A stretch of DNA of 64,000 nt, from assembly GCF_004358695.1 (NCBI RefSeq), contig NZ_SNAA01000008.1:1-64000 (forward strand). The letters run 5' to 3'. Position 1 is the first letter of the stretch. Each line of letters begins with the position of its first letter. The notes beneath the pieces were generated by a model. That model searched no databases and was not told the DNA's origin. It saw nothing but the letters and a program-made list of their open reading frames with translations. The position numbers and the translations under genes were made by a program. Positions 49,441 to 59,366 of this stretch are shown here, one piece after another. The stretch comes from Palleronia sediminis. GTDB taxonomy: Bacteria; Pseudomonadota; Alphaproteobacteria; Rhodobacterales; Rhodobacteraceae.

Positions 49441-51075
49441 ATGACAAGACTGACCCGTTCCGCCCTGGCCGCGCTGCTGTCGAGCGCGGCGCTTTTTGCC
49501 GCGCTGCCCGCCGGCGCGCAGGACACCCACCCCGAAACCGGCGAGGCCCTGGCCGCCGATCAGGTCTTTACCTACCGCCTGCTCGACAATGTCAGCTCGC
49601 TCGATCCGCAGATCGTCGAGGATGTCGATGGCTCGGACGTGGTGCGCGACCTCTTCGAGGGGCTGATGAACCAGGATGCGCAGGGCAATCTCGTGCCCGG
49701 CGTCGCCACCGGCTACGAGGTCAGCGACGACCGCAAGACCTATACCTTCACGCTGCGCGAGGATGCCGTCTGGTCCGACGGCGAGCCCGTGACCGCGGGC
49801 GATTTCGTCTATGCGTGGCGCCGCGCCGCCGACCCGGCCACCGCCTCGCCCTACCAGTGGTTCGTGGAACTGATGTCGCTCGAGAATGCGGGCGCGATCG
49901 TCGCGGGCGAGATGGCGCCCGACCAGCTCGGCGTGAGCGCGCCCGACGACCGCACGCTCGAGGTCCGGCTGAGCGAGCCGCTGCCCTATTTCCCGCAGAT
50001 GACCACCCATTCGACCACCTTCCCCACGCCGCAGCGCGTGATCGAGGAACATGGTAGCGAATGGACCCGCCCCGAGAACATCGTCTCGAACGGCGCCTAC
50101 GTTCTGACCGAATACAGCCCCGGCGAGCGGATCGTGCGCGAGCGCAACGAGGCTTACTGGAACAACGCCGAGACCATCATCGACCGCGTCGTGGCGCTGG
50201 TCATCAATGACGAGAACGTGGCGCTGACCCGCTATCTCGCCGGAGAGCTCGACCGCACCGAGGTTCCCGCCGGCCAGTTCCCGCGCCTCAGCCAGGAACG
50301 CCCCGACGAGGCGATCAGCTTTCCGCGGCTCTGCAACTATTACTACACCTTCAACCTGAGCGAGAGCGGCCCCGAGGCGTTCAAGGACCCCCGCGTGCGC
50401 AAGGCGCTGTCGCTGGCCGTCGATCGCGACATCATCGTGAACAACGTCAAGGCGGGCGGCGAGCCCCCGGCCTATACCTTCACCCCCGAGGCGGTCGCGG
50501 GCTTCACCCCGCCAGAGACCGAGATGGCCGGCATGACCCAGGCCGAGCGGGACGAAATGGCGAAGGAGCTGCTGGCCGAGGCAGGCTACGGCCCCGACAA
50601 CCCGCTGAGCTTCGACATGATCTACAACACCGACGAGGCGCACGAAAAGATCGCCGTGGTGCTCAGCCAGATGTGGAAGCAGAAGCTCGGCGTCCAGGCG
50701 ACGCTGGCCAACATGGAGTGGAAGGTCTTCCTCGACACGCGCGGCCAGCAGGATTTCGAGATGGCGCGCGGCGCGTGGTGCGGCGACTACAACGAGGCGT
50801 CGACCTTCCTCGACCTCCTCGACAGCGCCTCGGGCTACAATGACGGCAAGTACAACAACCCCGAATACGACGCGCTGATCGAGCAGGCCAAGACCGCCGA
50901 GGACACCACCCCCCTCTATACGCAGGCCGAGCAGATCATCGCCGAGGACATGCCGGTGATCCCGATCTATCACTACGCGGGCGTCTACATGCTCGACAGC
51001 GACGTGGGCGGCTGGCCCGTGGATAACGTCGAGCAGAACTGGTATTCGCGCGAACTCTACAAGAAGGCCGAGTAA
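49441..51075 (+). CDS. oppA: Oligopeptide ABC transporter binding protein (OppA type)
   Basis: A 544-residue periplasmic protein with signal peptide (MTRLTRSALAALLSSAALFAALPAGAQ, cut near residue 26) and the family 5 binding fold: YRLLDNVSSLDPQ, PGVATGYEVSDDRKTYTFTLREDAVWSDGEPVTAGDFVYAWRR, and the OppA peptide-binding stretch WCGDYNEASTFLDLL (about 440-455). It delivers oligopeptides to the OppBC channel. It is followed by a hairpin and then oppB. Confidence 0.92.
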   Translation: MTRLTRSALAALLSSAALFAALPAGAQDTHPETGEALAADQVFTYRLLDNVSSLDPQIVEDVDGSDVVRDLFEGLMNQDAQGNLVPGVATGYEVSDDRKTYTFTLREDAVWSDGEPVTAGDFVYAWRRAADPATASPYQWFVELMSLENAGAIVAGEMAPDQLGVSAPDDRTLEVRLSEPLPYFPQMTTHSTTFPTPQRVIEEHGSEWTRPENIVSNGAYVLTEYSPGERIVRERNEAYWNNAETIIDRVVALVINDENVALTRYLAGELDRTEVPAGQFPRLSQERPDEAISFPRLCNYYYTFNLSESGPEAFKDPRVRKALSLAVDRDIIVNNVKAGGEPPAYTFTPEAVAGFTPPETEMAGMTQAERDEMAKELLAEAGYGPDNPLSFDMIYNTDEAHEKIAVVLSQMWKQKLGVQATLANMEWKVFLDTRGQQDFEMARGAWCGDYNEASTFLDLLDSASGYNDGKYNNPEYDALIEQAKTAEDTTPLYTQAEQIIAEDMPVIPIYHYAGVYMLDSDVGGWPVDNVEQNWYSRELYKKAE

Positions 51076-51088
51076 CCTTCGGCTGACC

Positions 51089-51115
51089 GCCCGCCCCCGC
51101 GCGACCGGGGGCGGG
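51089..51115 (+). terminator. GC-rich hairpin between oppA and oppB
   Basis: Arms GCCCGCCCCCG (51089-51099) and CGGGGGCGGGC (51105-51115) form an 11-bp stem just after the oppA stop. It is followed by CCTCCC rather than a U-run. Third example in this window of such a hairpin immediately behind a binding-protein gene. Confidence 0.65.
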
Positions 51116-51138
51116 CCCCTCCCTTCCCGGACCGTCAC

Positions 51139-52062
51139 ATGCTGTCATATGTCATCCGCCGCCTGGCCGTCGCGATCCCGACGATCCTTCTGCTCATCGT
51201 GGCCTGTTTCTTCCTGATGCACCTCGCGCCGGGCGGTCCGTTCACCTCGGAACGCCCTCTGCCCCCGGCGGTGCTGGCCAATATCGAAGCGCAATACGGG
51301 CTCGACCAGCCGCTGTGGAAACAGCTCTGGGACTACCTCGCCAATATCGTGCTGCATTTCGATTTCGGCCCCTCCTTCGTCCAGAAGGACCGCAGCGTGA
51401 ACGACATCATCGCCAACGGCTTCCCGATCTCGCTGACCTATGGCGGGCTGTCCTTTCTCGCCGCCACCGTGCTGGGCGCGGGGCTCGGCGTGCTGGCCGC
51501 GATCCGGCACAACAGCTGGATCGACTACGGCGCCGTCAGCCTCGGGATCGCGGCGCAGGCGCTGCCCAACTTCATCATGGGGCCGATCCTCATCCTCGTC
51601 TTCACGCTCTGGCTGGGATTGCTGCCCGGCGGCGGCTGGAACGGCGGGCAATGGCAATATCTCGTGATGCCGGTCATCGCGCTCGCCACCTCCTATATCG
51701 GGTCGATCGCGCGGATCACGCGCTCCTCGATGCTCGAGGTGATGAACTCGAACTTCATCCGCACCGCCCGCGCCAAGGGCCTGCCCGAGCGCACGATCCT
51801 GTGGCGCCACGCGATGAAGCCGACGCTCATGCCGGTCGTGTCCTATCTCGGCCCGGTCTTCGTCTACGTGCTCACCGGCTCGGTCTTCGTCGATCTCTAT
51901 TTCTCGACCGGGGGGCTCGGGGCCGATTACGTCAGCTCGGCGCTGACGCGCGACTATGCCGTGCTGCTGGGCGTCACCATCCTCTACGGCACGCTGACCG
52001 TGCTGGTGAACCTCGCCACCGATCTCGCCTATGCGTGGCTCGACCCGCGCATCCGCTACTGA
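51139..52062 (+). CDS. oppB: Oligopeptide ABC permease OppB
   Basis: A 307-residue protein with six membrane segments; N-terminal MLSYVIRRLAVAIPTILLLIVACFFLMHLAPGGPF is the classic OppB/DppB start, and the EAA loop is FIRTARAKGLPERTILWRHAMKPTL. It forms half of the peptide channel. ATG 51139 comes 64 bases after oppA; a short CGGACCGTCAC precedes it rather than a clear ribosome site. Confidence 0.93.
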   Translation: MLSYVIRRLAVAIPTILLLIVACFFLMHLAPGGPFTSERPLPPAVLANIEAQYGLDQPLWKQLWDYLANIVLHFDFGPSFVQKDRSVNDIIANGFPISLTYGGLSFLAATVLGAGLGVLAAIRHNSWIDYGAVSLGIAAQALPNFIMGPILILVFTLWLGLLPGGGWNGGQWQYLVMPVIALATSYIGSIARITRSSMLEVMNSNFIRTARAKGLPERTILWRHAMKPTLMPVVSYLGPVFVYVLTGSVFVDLYFSTGGLGADYVSSALTRDYAVLLGVTILYGTLTVLVNLATDLAYAWLDPRIRY

Positions 52063-52075
52063 AAGGGGCCTTCCC

Positions 52076-53005
52076 ATGTTCGGAACCTCTCCCAAGACGG
52101 CCGAGCTTGCCGCCGACATCTCGGATTTCGAGGCGGTGCGCGGGCGGTCGCTGCTGCGCGACGGGATGGACCGTTTCCTGCGCAACAAGGCGGCGATGGC
52201 CAGCCTCGTGCTGCTGTCGGCCATCGTGCTCTTCGTGCTGATCGGCCCGCTTTTCGCGCAATACGCCAATGACGAGATCGACTGGGCGCGCATGGCCGAT
52301 ATCCGCGGCCAGGGCGCGCCCTCGATCGCCACGGGGCATTATTTCGGCCTCGACGAGCTCGGGCGCGACCTCTACGCGCGGGTCATCCAGGCCACGCGCA
52401 CCTCGTTGCTGGTGGGGCTGATCGGGGCGGCGATGGCGCTGGTCGTGGGCACCGCCTGGGGCGTGATCGCGGGGTTTTACGGCGGGCGGCTCGATTCGGT
52501 GATGATGCGGGTGGTCGATATCCTGCTCGCCATCCCGCTGACGCTGGTGCTGATCCTCATCCTCGTGATCGCCGGGCGCAGCTTCGTCGCGCTGTTCGTG
52601 GCGCTGGGCGCGGTGTCGTGGCTCACCATGAGCCGGATCGTCCGCGGCCAGACGCTCGCCCTGCGTTCGCGCGAGTTCGTCGAGGCCGCGCGGGCGGGCG
52701 GCGTGTCGCAGCCCAAGATCATCCTGCGCCACATCCTGCCCAACCTCGCGGGGGTGGTCATCGTCTATGCCTCGCTGCTCGTGCCCGAGATGATCCTCGC
52801 CGAGAGCTTCATCTCGTTCCTCGGCCTCGGCATCTCCGAGCCGCATACCTCGCTCGGCCGCCTCATCGCCGAAGGGGCCGGCACCATGGCCTATGGCACC
52901 ATCTGGCAGCTCCTCATTCCGCTTTTCTTCTACGTCGCGATCATCGTCACCATGTTCTTCATCGGGGACGGGCTGCGCGACGCGCTCGATCCCAAGGACC
53001 GCTGA
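52076..53005 (+). CDS. oppC: Oligopeptide ABC permease OppC
   Basis: A 309-residue protein with six membrane segments; [24 protein letters not shown] is the OppC-type N-terminal helix and the EAA loop is [25 protein letters not shown]. It makes the other half of the channel. ATG 52076 follows GAAAGGGG (9 bases), preferred to the earlier in-frame start at 52031 that lies inside oppB. The stop is joined to the next gene (TGATG). Confidence 0.92.
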   Translation: MFGTSPKTAELAADISDFEAVRGRSLLRDGMDRFLRNKAAMASLVLLSAIVLFVLIGPLFAQYANDEIDWARMADIRGQGAPSIATGHYFGLDELGRDLYARVIQATRTSLLVGLIGAAMALVVGTAWGVIAGFYGGRLDSVMMRVVDILLAIPLTLVLILILVIAGRSFVALFVALGAVSWLTMSRIVRGQTLALRSREFVEAARAGGVSQPKIILRHILPNLAGVVIVYASLLVPEMILAESFISFLGLGISEPHTSLGRLIAEGAGTMAYGTIWQLLIPLFFYVAIIVTMFFIGDGLRDALDPKDR

Positions 53006-54807
53006 TGCCCGTTCTGTCCGTCTCAGACCTTTTCGTGAGCTTCGACACCCCCGACGGCACCGTCGAGGCGGTGCGCGGCGTGTCCTTCGATATCGGCCCC
53101 GGCGAATGCCTCGGCATCGTCGGCGAAAGCGGCTCGGGCAAGAGCCAGAGCTTCATGGCCGCGATGGGGCTCTTGCCGCCCAACGGGCGGGCGCGCGGCT
53201 CGGTCCGGCTGGGCGGGACCGAGATCCTGGGCCTCTCGCCGCGGGCGCTGAACCGGGTGCGGGGCGCCGATGTGGGGATGATCTTCCAGGACCCGCTGAC
53301 CGCGCTAACGCCGCATCTGCGCGTGGGCCAGCAGATGGCCGAGGTGCTGCGCACCCATCGCGGTCTCGGCGGGGCGCAGGCGCGGCGGATCTGTCTCGAC
53401 TGGCTCGACCGGGTGCGCATCCCCGAGGCCGCGCGCCGGCTCGACCAGTATCCGCACGAGCTGTCGGGCGGGATGCGCCAGCGGGTGATGATCGCGCAGG
53501 CCATGCTCTGCGATCCCAAGCTGCTGATCGCCGACGAGCCGACCACCGCGCTCGACGTCACGGTGCAGGCCGACGTGCTCGACCTGATGGCCGACCTCAA
53601 GCGCGAGCGGAACACCGGACTCGCGCTCATCACGCATGACATGGGCGTGGTCGCACGGATGTGCGACCGCATCGAGGTCATGCGCGACGGCCTCTTCGTC
53701 GAAAGCGGCGAGGTCCACGACATCTTTGCCGCGCCCGCGCATGACTATACCCGCCGCCTGCTCGACGCGATGCCGCGCATCGACGGCACCGCGCGGCCCG
53801 CCGCCGACGCGGCCCCCGAGACCATCCTCGAGGTCGAGGACATGCGCGTGCATTTCCCCGTGCCCGAGCGCGGCGGCCTCTTTCCCCGCACGCGGCCCCT
53901 GCGCGCCGTCGACGGGGTGAGCTTTGCGCTGAAATCGGGCGAGACGCTGGGGATCGTGGGGGAATCGGGCTGCGGCAAGTCCACGCTGGCGCGCGCCGTG
54001 CTGCGGCTGGTCGAGCCGACGGGCGGCGCCGTGACATGGCTGGGCCGCGATCTGACGGGGCTCGACCGGCGCGCGATGACCGAGGCGCGCAAGGATCTCC
54101 AGATCGTGTTCCAGGACCCGCTGGCCAGCCTCGATCCGCGCATGACCATCGGCCAGTCCATCGCCGAGCCGCTGCGCACCTTCCGCCCCGAGCTTACCGC
54201 CACCGGGCGCCGCAACGAGGTGCGCGCCATGATGGAGCGGGTGGGCCTCGAGCCCGACAAGCTCAACCGGTATCCGCATGAATTGTCGGGCGGCCAGAAT
54301 CAGCGCGTCGGCATCGCGCGGGCGATGATCAACCGCCCCCGTCTCATCATCTGCGACGAGGCGGTGTCGGCGCTCGACGTGTCGATCCAGGCCCAGATCG
54401 TGAAACTGCTCAAGGATCTGCAGGCCGAGTTCGGCATGTCGATGCTGTTCATCAGCCACGACCTGTCCGTCGTGCGCGAGATCTCGCACCGGATCATGGT
54501 CCTCTATCTGGGGCGGATCGTCGAGATGGGCGAGGCCGACGCGGTCTGCGGCGCCCCGCGCCATCCCTATACGCGCTCGCTGATCTCGGCCGTGCCGATC
54601 CCCGATCCGGCCGTCGAGCGCGCGCGCAAGCGCATCCGCCTGCCCGGAGAGCTGCCCTCCCCGCTCGACCCGGCGGCGGCGCTGCGGTTCCTGCCCTCGC
54701 GCCGGTCGAGCGCGGGATATGTCCCGCAACTGATCGAGGTCGCGCCGGGGCATTGGGTGGCCGAGCACGACACGCTCGAGACCATCATGGGCGACGAGGC
54801 GGCCTGA
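53005..54807 (+). CDS. Fused oligopeptide ABC ATPase (OppD-OppF)
   Basis: A 600-residue protein carrying two ABC domains in one chain, equivalent to OppD and OppF. First domain: Walker [11 protein letters not shown] (about 40-49), signature [16 protein letters not shown], Walker [13 protein letters not shown]. Second domain from about residue 275: Walker [10 protein letters not shown], signature [15 protein letters not shown], Walker [13 protein letters not shown]. Each has the OppD/F C-terminal extension. Single-chain forms are known in dipeptide uptake systems (DppD/GsiA type). TGATG coupling with oppC completes an oppABC(DF) operon. Confidence 0.92.
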   Translation: MPVLSVSDLFVSFDTPDGTVEAVRGVSFDIGPGECLGIVGESGSGKSQSFMAAMGLLPPNGRARGSVRLGGTEILGLSPRALNRVRGADVGMIFQDPLTALTPHLRVGQQMAEVLRTHRGLGGAQARRICLDWLDRVRIPEAARRLDQYPHELSGGMRQRVMIAQAMLCDPKLLIADEPTTALDVTVQADVLDLMADLKRERNTGLALITHDMGVVARMCDRIEVMRDGLFVESGEVHDIFAAPAHDYTRRLLDAMPRIDGTARPAADAAPETILEVEDMRVHFPVPERGGLFPRTRPLRAVDGVSFALKSGETLGIVGESGCGKSTLARAVLRLVEPTGGAVTWLGRDLTGLDRRAMTEARKDLQIVFQDPLASLDPRMTIGQSIAEPLRTFRPELTATGRRNEVRAMMERVGLEPDKLNRYPHELSGGQNQRVGIARAMINRPRLIICDEAVSALDVSIQAQIVKLLKDLQAEFGMSMLFISHDLSVVREISHRIMVLYLGRIVEMGEADAVCGAPRHPYTRSLISAVPIPDPAVERARKRIRLPGELPSPLDPAAALRFLPSRRSSAGYVPQLIEVAPGHWVAEHDTLETIMGDEAA

Positions 54808-54824
54808 GCGGGCCGCGCGGTCGC

Positions 54825-54992
54825 TCAGTCCCGCGGCGGCGGCGGCGCGTCGTCGTAGCGGTCCGACAGCGCGCGCGCCTGGTCGCCGGCCGGGTCGTCG
54901 TATTGCCCGGCCCTGAGGCTCCAGACAAAGGCGCCGAGCCCCAGAAGCCCCAGCGTCACCGAAACGGGTATGAGAAAGACCAGCACGTTCAT
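54825..54992 (-). CDS. ccoS: cbb3 oxidase assembly protein CcoS
   Basis: A 55-residue protein: one membrane helix (VLVFLIPVSVTLGLLGLGAFVWSL) then RAGQYDDPAGDQARALSD, the CcoS/FixS signature. It aids copper-dependent maturation of CcoN, working with the CcoI pump. Its start overlaps the ccoI stop by 4 bases. It is the last gene of the cco cluster, on the minus strand. Confidence 0.95.
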   Translation of the reverse strand: MNVLVFLIPVSVTLGLLGLGAFVWSLRAGQYDDPAGDQARALSDRYDDAPPPPRD

Positions 54993-57130
54993 GGATCGCG
55001 CCTCATTGCGTTGAGCGTCACGGTCAGCGACGAGGTGGACATGGCGATTGCGGCAAGGAACGGCGTGGCAAAGCCCGCCAGCGCGATCGGGATCGACACG
55101 ATGTTATAGGCCCCCGACAGCGCGATGTTTTGCTTCATCCGCGCCCGCGCCGTGCGCGCCGTGCGCAGGGCATGGGGCACACCGTCGAGCTTGCCCGACA
55201 GCAGGATCACGTCGGCCGCGCTGCGCGCCGCGTCGAGCGCACTGCCCGGCGCGATGCCGGCATGAGCGACCGCAAGACACCCGGTGTCGTTCAGCCCGTC
55301 GCCGACCATCAGCACCCGCGCACCCGCGGCGCCGCGCGCCTCGACCCAGGCGACCTTGTCCTCGGGCGTCATCCGCGCCAGCGCCGTGTCGATGCCCAGC
55401 GTTTCCGCGATATGGGCAACGGCGCCGGGCGCGTCGCCCGACAAAAGCGCGATGGCATAGCCCTGCGCGCGCAGCGTGGCGACCGCCTGGGCCGCATCCT
55501 CGCGCAGATCCTCGGCCAGCATGAAGGGATGCGCGTCCCCGTCATCCGAGGTCAGCCAGACCGACGCCTCGCGCCCCTCGGGGCCGTTGCGGCCCAGCCG
55601 CCAGAGACGGCCCTCGTGCCGCCCCTCGAGCCCCTGCCCCGCGATCTCGGTCACGTCCTCGATCGCGGCAGGCGCGATGCCGCGGGCGCGCGCGGCCTCG
55701 GCAATGGCGCGCGAGGCGGGGTGCGACGACCCCTCGGCCAGACCGGCGGCAATGGACAGCGCCGCGCGGTCGGGGCTGCCGGTCAGGACCGGCACGCCCG
55801 TGGTCAGGGTTCCGGTCTTGTCGAAAACGACGGTGTCGATCTCGGCCAGCCGTTCGAGCGCGGTGCGCGATTTCACCAGCAGCCCCGCGCGGTAGAGCCG
55901 CGAGGTCGACACGGTCGAGACCGCCGGCACGGCCAGCCCCAGCGCGCAGGGACAGGTGATGACGAGCACCGAGATCGCCACGTCGAGCGCGTGCCACCCC
56001 TCGCGCGTGGCCCAGAACCAGCCGAGAAACGCCGCCGCGCCCAGCAGGTGGACGGCGGGCGCATAGAACCGCGCGGCCCGGTCGGCGATGCCGGCATAGC
56101 GCGAACGCTGGCTTTCCGAGGTGGCGACGAGTTCCGCCAGCCGGGCAAGCCCGGTATCGCGCCCGGCGCGGTCGACCCGCACCGTGAGCATCCCAGTCAG
56201 GCAGGTCTCGCCCGCGCGCACCGCGTCGCCCGGCCCGGCGGTCTCGGGCGCGCTTTCGCCGGTCAGCGCGGCGCGGTCCATGTCGGAGCGGCCCAGCGTG
56301 ATCGTGCCGTCGGCGGGCAGCCGGTCACCGGGGCGGACGCGGATCAGGTCGCCCGACACGAGCGTCTCGGCCGCGACGATGCGTTCCTCGCCGGCCTCGA
56401 GACGGCGCGCCTGCGGCGCCTCGAGCGCGGCAAGCTCGGCCGCGGCCGACCGTGCGGCCCGCCGCCCCGCCTGGTCGAGATAGCGCCCGACCAGCAGGAA
56501 AAAGGTCAGCGCCAGCGCCGCGTCGAACCAGCCCTGTTCGTGGCTGAACCCGAAGGCGATGGCGAGCGACGCGAGCAGCGCGAGGATGATGGCGAGCGAG
56601 ATGGGCACATCCATGTTGAGCCGCCGCCCCCGCAACGCCCCCAGCGCCGAAACGAAGAAGGGCCGCGCGGCATAGACCGTCGCCGGCACCGCGATGGCGG
56701 CCGAGACGAGGTGGAACAGCCGCGCCGTGGTCTCGGCCGCGCCCGACCAGACCGCGACCGAGAGCAGCATGACGTTCATCATGGCAAAGCCCGCGACCCC
56801 GATCCGGGTCAGCAAAGCCTGCGCCTCGGCGCCCTGCCGGTCGCGCGCCGCGTCGCCCAGCCGCTGGGCGCGGAACCCGGCATCGGCCAGCGTGTCGATC
56901 AGCGCGGTCTCGGGCAGGCCGGGGGCCGCGACCTGCACGCGGCGCAGCGTCAGGTTCACCCGCGCCTCGCGCACCCCCGGAAGCGCCATCAGCGCGTCCT
57001 CCACCCCGGCGATGCAGGCCGCGCAATGGATGTCGGGCAGGTGCAGGATCGCGTCGGGCTCGACCGTCGAGAGGTCGGCACGCGCCTCGGCGGGATCGAC
57101 GCCGGCGCAGGCGGGGCAGGCTGCGGTCAC
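54989..57130 (-). CDS. ccoI: Copper-exporting P1B-ATPase CcoI (FixI)
   Basis: A 713-residue P1B-type ATPase: an N-terminal metal-binding domain with HCAACIAG (about 36-43), eight membrane segments, TGES, the metal-transport motif CPC in ITCPCALGLAVP, phosphorylation site DKTGTLT, ATP-binding SSHPASRAI (the HP pair) and the hinge GDGLND. CcoI pumps copper toward the periplasm for the CuB centre of cbb3 oxidase. It overlaps ccoH (4 bases) and ccoS (4 bases). Confidence 0.95.
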   Translation of the reverse strand: MTAACPACAGVDPAEARADLSTVEPDAILHLPDIHCAACIAGVEDALMALPGVREARVNLTLRRVQVAAPGLPETALIDTLADAGFRAQRLGDAARDRQGAEAQALLTRIGVAGFAMMNVMLLSVAVWSGAAETTARLFHLVSAAIAVPATVYAARPFFVSALGALRGRRLNMDVPISLAIILALLASLAIAFGFSHEQGWFDAALALTFFLLVGRYLDQAGRRAARSAAAELAALEAPQARRLEAGEERIVAAETLVSGDLIRVRPGDRLPADGTITLGRSDMDRAALTGESAPETAGPGDAVRAGETCLTGMLTVRVDRAGRDTGLARLAELVATSESQRSRYAGIADRAARFYAPAVHLLGAAAFLGWFWATREGWHALDVAISVLVITCPCALGLAVPAVSTVSTSRLYRAGLLVKSRTALERLAEIDTVVFDKTGTLTTGVPVLTGSPDRAALSIAAGLAEGSSHPASRAIAEAARARGIAPAAIEDVTEIAGQGLEGRHEGRLWRLGRNGPEGREASVWLTSDDGDAHPFMLAEDLREDAAQAVATLRAQGYAIALLSGDAPGAVAHIAETLGIDTALARMTPEDKVAWVEARGAAGARVLMVGDGLNDTGCLAVAHAGIAPGSALDAARSAADVILLSGKLDGVPHALRTARTARARMKQNIALSGAYNIVSIPIALAGFATPFLAAIAMSTSSLTVTLNAMRRDP

Positions 57131-57570
57131 GGCGCGACCCGCAGGATCACGCGCTTTTCATAGGCGGTGCCGTCGGGCGCCGCCGCGGCCACGTCGAGCC
57201 GCCACAGCCCCGGTTCGAGCTGCATCGGCACCGACCCGCCCGAGGCGACCGATAGCGGCCGGTCGTCGCGCTCTTCGGTGGGGCGGCCGAGATGGGTGAC
57301 GAGATCGCGCACCGGGGCGGGCCGCCCGTCGGGGCCGGTGATGTCGAGCGACAGCCGCTCGCCGTCGTAATCGGCGGCCACGGTCCAGCCCAGCGCCTCC
57401 TGCGCGATGCGCTTGGCGTCGAACTCCTGGCTCGCGACGTAGGAGTTCGCCGTCTCGAGGCCGGGGAAGGTGCGCACCGCGTTCACGGCGAGCGCGATGT
57501 TCACCCCGATGATGATCGAAAAGCCTCCGACGAACAGGCCCGCGACATGTTTTCCGGTCAAAGTGGTCAT
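57127..57570 (-). CDS. ccoH: cbb3 oxidase assembly protein CcoH (FixH)
   Basis: A 147-residue FixH protein: one N-terminal membrane helix (HVAGLFVGGFSIIIGVNIALAVNAVRTFPGLETANSYV) and a periplasmic beta-rich domain (GWTVAADYDGERLSLDITGPDG, then PGLWRLDVAAAAPDG). It is needed for stable CcoN-containing complexes. Overlaps ccoG and ccoI by 4 bases each. Confidence 0.93.
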   Translation of the reverse strand: MTTLTGKHVAGLFVGGFSIIIGVNIALAVNAVRTFPGLETANSYVASQEFDAKRIAQEALGWTVAADYDGERLSLDITGPDGRPAPVRDLVTHLGRPTEERDDRPLSVASGGSVPMQLEPGLWRLDVAAAAPDGTAYEKRVILRVAP

Positions 57571-59081
57571 TGCAGATCCCGTCCGTTGAAGGTGGTGTCG
57601 GTATGGGCGCGTTCGCCGCTGGCCATGTCCTCGACCCAGAGGCGGACGTCGGTCCGCTCGGACGCCGCCGCATCCGAGCCCGCGGGGGCCGTGAGATAGA
57701 CGCGGACCAGGCGTTGCGTGTCGGTGGGCACGGTCACGGTATTGCCGGTCTCGCCCTCGATGTCGAGATCGAGCCCCGGCGCCATGGATTGCGACAGCAG
57801 GAACTGACGCGGCTCGGCCTGCTTGTTGAGCAGACGCACGTCATAGGCGTTGCGCACGGACCCGTCCGACAGGGTGACGAAGGTGGGGTTGCGGATGGGC
57901 GCCACGGTCATCTCGATCTCGGGGCGGATGAAGAGCGCAAAGAGCAGCCCCAGCCCGACCAGCGACCACAGCCCGAGATAGAGCAGGTTGCGCGGCCGCA
58001 CGGCATGGCGCCAGGCGGGGATCGGGTCGCCGCCCGCGGCCTCGCGCGGGGCGTCCGACAGCGCGACATAGTCGATCAGGCCGCGCGGCAGGTTCACCTT
58101 GGCCATGACCTCGTCGCAGGCGTCGATGCACAGCGCGCAGGTGATGCAGGCCATCTGCTGGCCGTCGCGGATGTCGATGCCCATGGGGCAGACGTTCACG
58201 CAGGCGTTGCAGTCGATGCAGTCGCCGGGGCCGGTGACGCCGGTATTGGTGTCGGGCACGCCGGGCATCGGGATGGCCGGGGCGCGGCCGCCGATCTGGG
58301 GGCCGACGGTGCGCAGGTCGGCGGCGGCCTCGCGCCGCTTGAGACCCTTGCCGCGGGGCTCTCCGCGCCAGTCGCGATAGGCGACGGTCAGGGTGCCGTC
58401 ATCCATCATCGCGCCCTGGATGCGCGGCCAGGGGCACATGTAGATGCAGACCTGTTCGCGCATGAACCCGCCGAAGATAAAGGTCGTCGCGGTCAGGATG
58501 CCGATGGTGATATAGGCCACGGCCGGCGCGTTCAGCGTCACGAGATCGACGAGCAGCGTCGGCGCATCGGCGAAATAGAACACCCACGCCCCGCCGGTCG
58601 CCACCGCGATCAGCAGCCAGATGGCCCATGTGCTCGACTTGAGCCAGACCTTGCGCGGGGTCCACCTGGCGTCGTGCAGCCGCTTGCGCGCGTTGCGGTC
58701 GCCCTGGATCTTGCGTTCGACCAGCAGGAACAGGTCGACCCAGACGGTCTGCGGGCAGGTATAGCCGCACCAGACGCGGCCCAGCGCCGCGGTGAACAGG
58801 AACAGCCCCACCCCGGCCATGACCAGAAGGCCCGCGACGAAATAGAACTCGTGCGGCCAGATCTCGATCCAGAAGAAATAGAAGCGGCGGTTGGCGAGAT
58901 CGACCAGCACCGCCTGGTCGGGCAGGCTCGGGCCGCGATCCCAGCGGATCCAGGGCGTGATGTAATAGATGCCCAGCGTCAGGAGCATGATCCACCACTT
59001 GAGGTTGCGATACCAACCCGAGACGCGGCGGGGGAAAATCGGCTCGCGGGCCGCATAGAGAGACGTCGATTCGTCCGACAT
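57567..59081 (-). CDS. ccoG: cbb3 oxidase accessory protein CcoG (FixG)
   Basis: A 504-residue protein with about five membrane segments, a polyferredoxin-type middle with two [4Fe-4S] motifs (CIDCNACVNVCP and CITCALCIDACD, about 275-315), the motif WCGYTCPQTVWVD near residue 90 and CIYMCPWPRIQG near 205, and a periplasmic Ig-like end. CcoG reduces Cu(II) to Cu(I) for oxidase assembly. An FnrL-like box lies 56 bases upstream of the start. Confidence 0.95.
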   Translation of the reverse strand: MSDESTSLYAAREPIFPRRVSGWYRNLKWWIMLLTLGIYYITPWIRWDRGPSLPDQAVLVDLANRRFYFFWIEIWPHEFYFVAGLLVMAGVGLFLFTAALGRVWCGYTCPQTVWVDLFLLVERKIQGDRNARKRLHDARWTPRKVWLKSSTWAIWLLIAVATGGAWVFYFADAPTLLVDLVTLNAPAVAYITIGILTATTFIFGGFMREQVCIYMCPWPRIQGAMMDDGTLTVAYRDWRGEPRGKGLKRREAAADLRTVGPQIGGRAPAIPMPGVPDTNTGVTGPGDCIDCNACVNVCPMGIDIRDGQQMACITCALCIDACDEVMAKVNLPRGLIDYVALSDAPREAAGGDPIPAWRHAVRPRNLLYLGLWSLVGLGLLFALFIRPEIEMTVAPIRNPTFVTLSDGSVRNAYDVRLLNKQAEPRQFLLSQSMAPGLDLDIEGETGNTVTVPTDTQRLVRVYLTAPAGSDAAASERTDVRLWVEDMASGERAHTDTTFNGRDLQ

Positions 59082-59136
59082 GACGGAGTCCTTCCTGTTC
59101 GCCCGGCCCTTTTGCCCAATCGGGCCTTCCCGGTCC

Positions 59137-59150
59137 TTGACGTGGATCAA
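59137..59150. promoter_or_regulatory. FNR/FnrL-type box before ccoG
   Basis: TTGACGTGGATCAA matches the consensus TTGAT-N4-ATCAA with one change, 56 bases upstream of the ccoG start on the minus strand. It indicates activation of ccoGHIS under low oxygen, separate from the ccoNOQP promoter. Confidence 0.85.
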
Positions 59151-59287
59151 TCGGCCGGGGCCGTTCACGGCATCGCGATGGCGGGAAAATGGGGGTGGGG
59201 GTGGGGCATTCCCGGCCGATCTGGGGATGCCCGCCCCCCTTTGAAAGAGGCAGGAGGTCGCGCCCCGACGTCAGCGCTCCCCGCACG

Positions 59288-59321
59288 GAAAAGGGGCGGC
59301 GGGCCCAGGCCTGCCGCCCCT
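59288..59321 (-). terminator. Rho-independent terminator after ccoP
   Basis: On the minus strand AGGGGCGGC ... GCCGCCCCT (59321-59313 and 59300-59292) forms a 9-bp stem followed by TTTTCC, 45 bases after the ccoP stop. It separates ccoNOQP from the ccoG promoter. Confidence 0.75.
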
Positions 59322-59366
59322 CCCACAGGGCCGGTCCGCTCTGATGCGAACAGGTGCGCGGGGGCC

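Noticed and set aside
55130-57163. 677-codon plus-strand open frame opposite ccoI
   Set aside because: Antisense to ccoI, whose motifs are all present; no features of its own.
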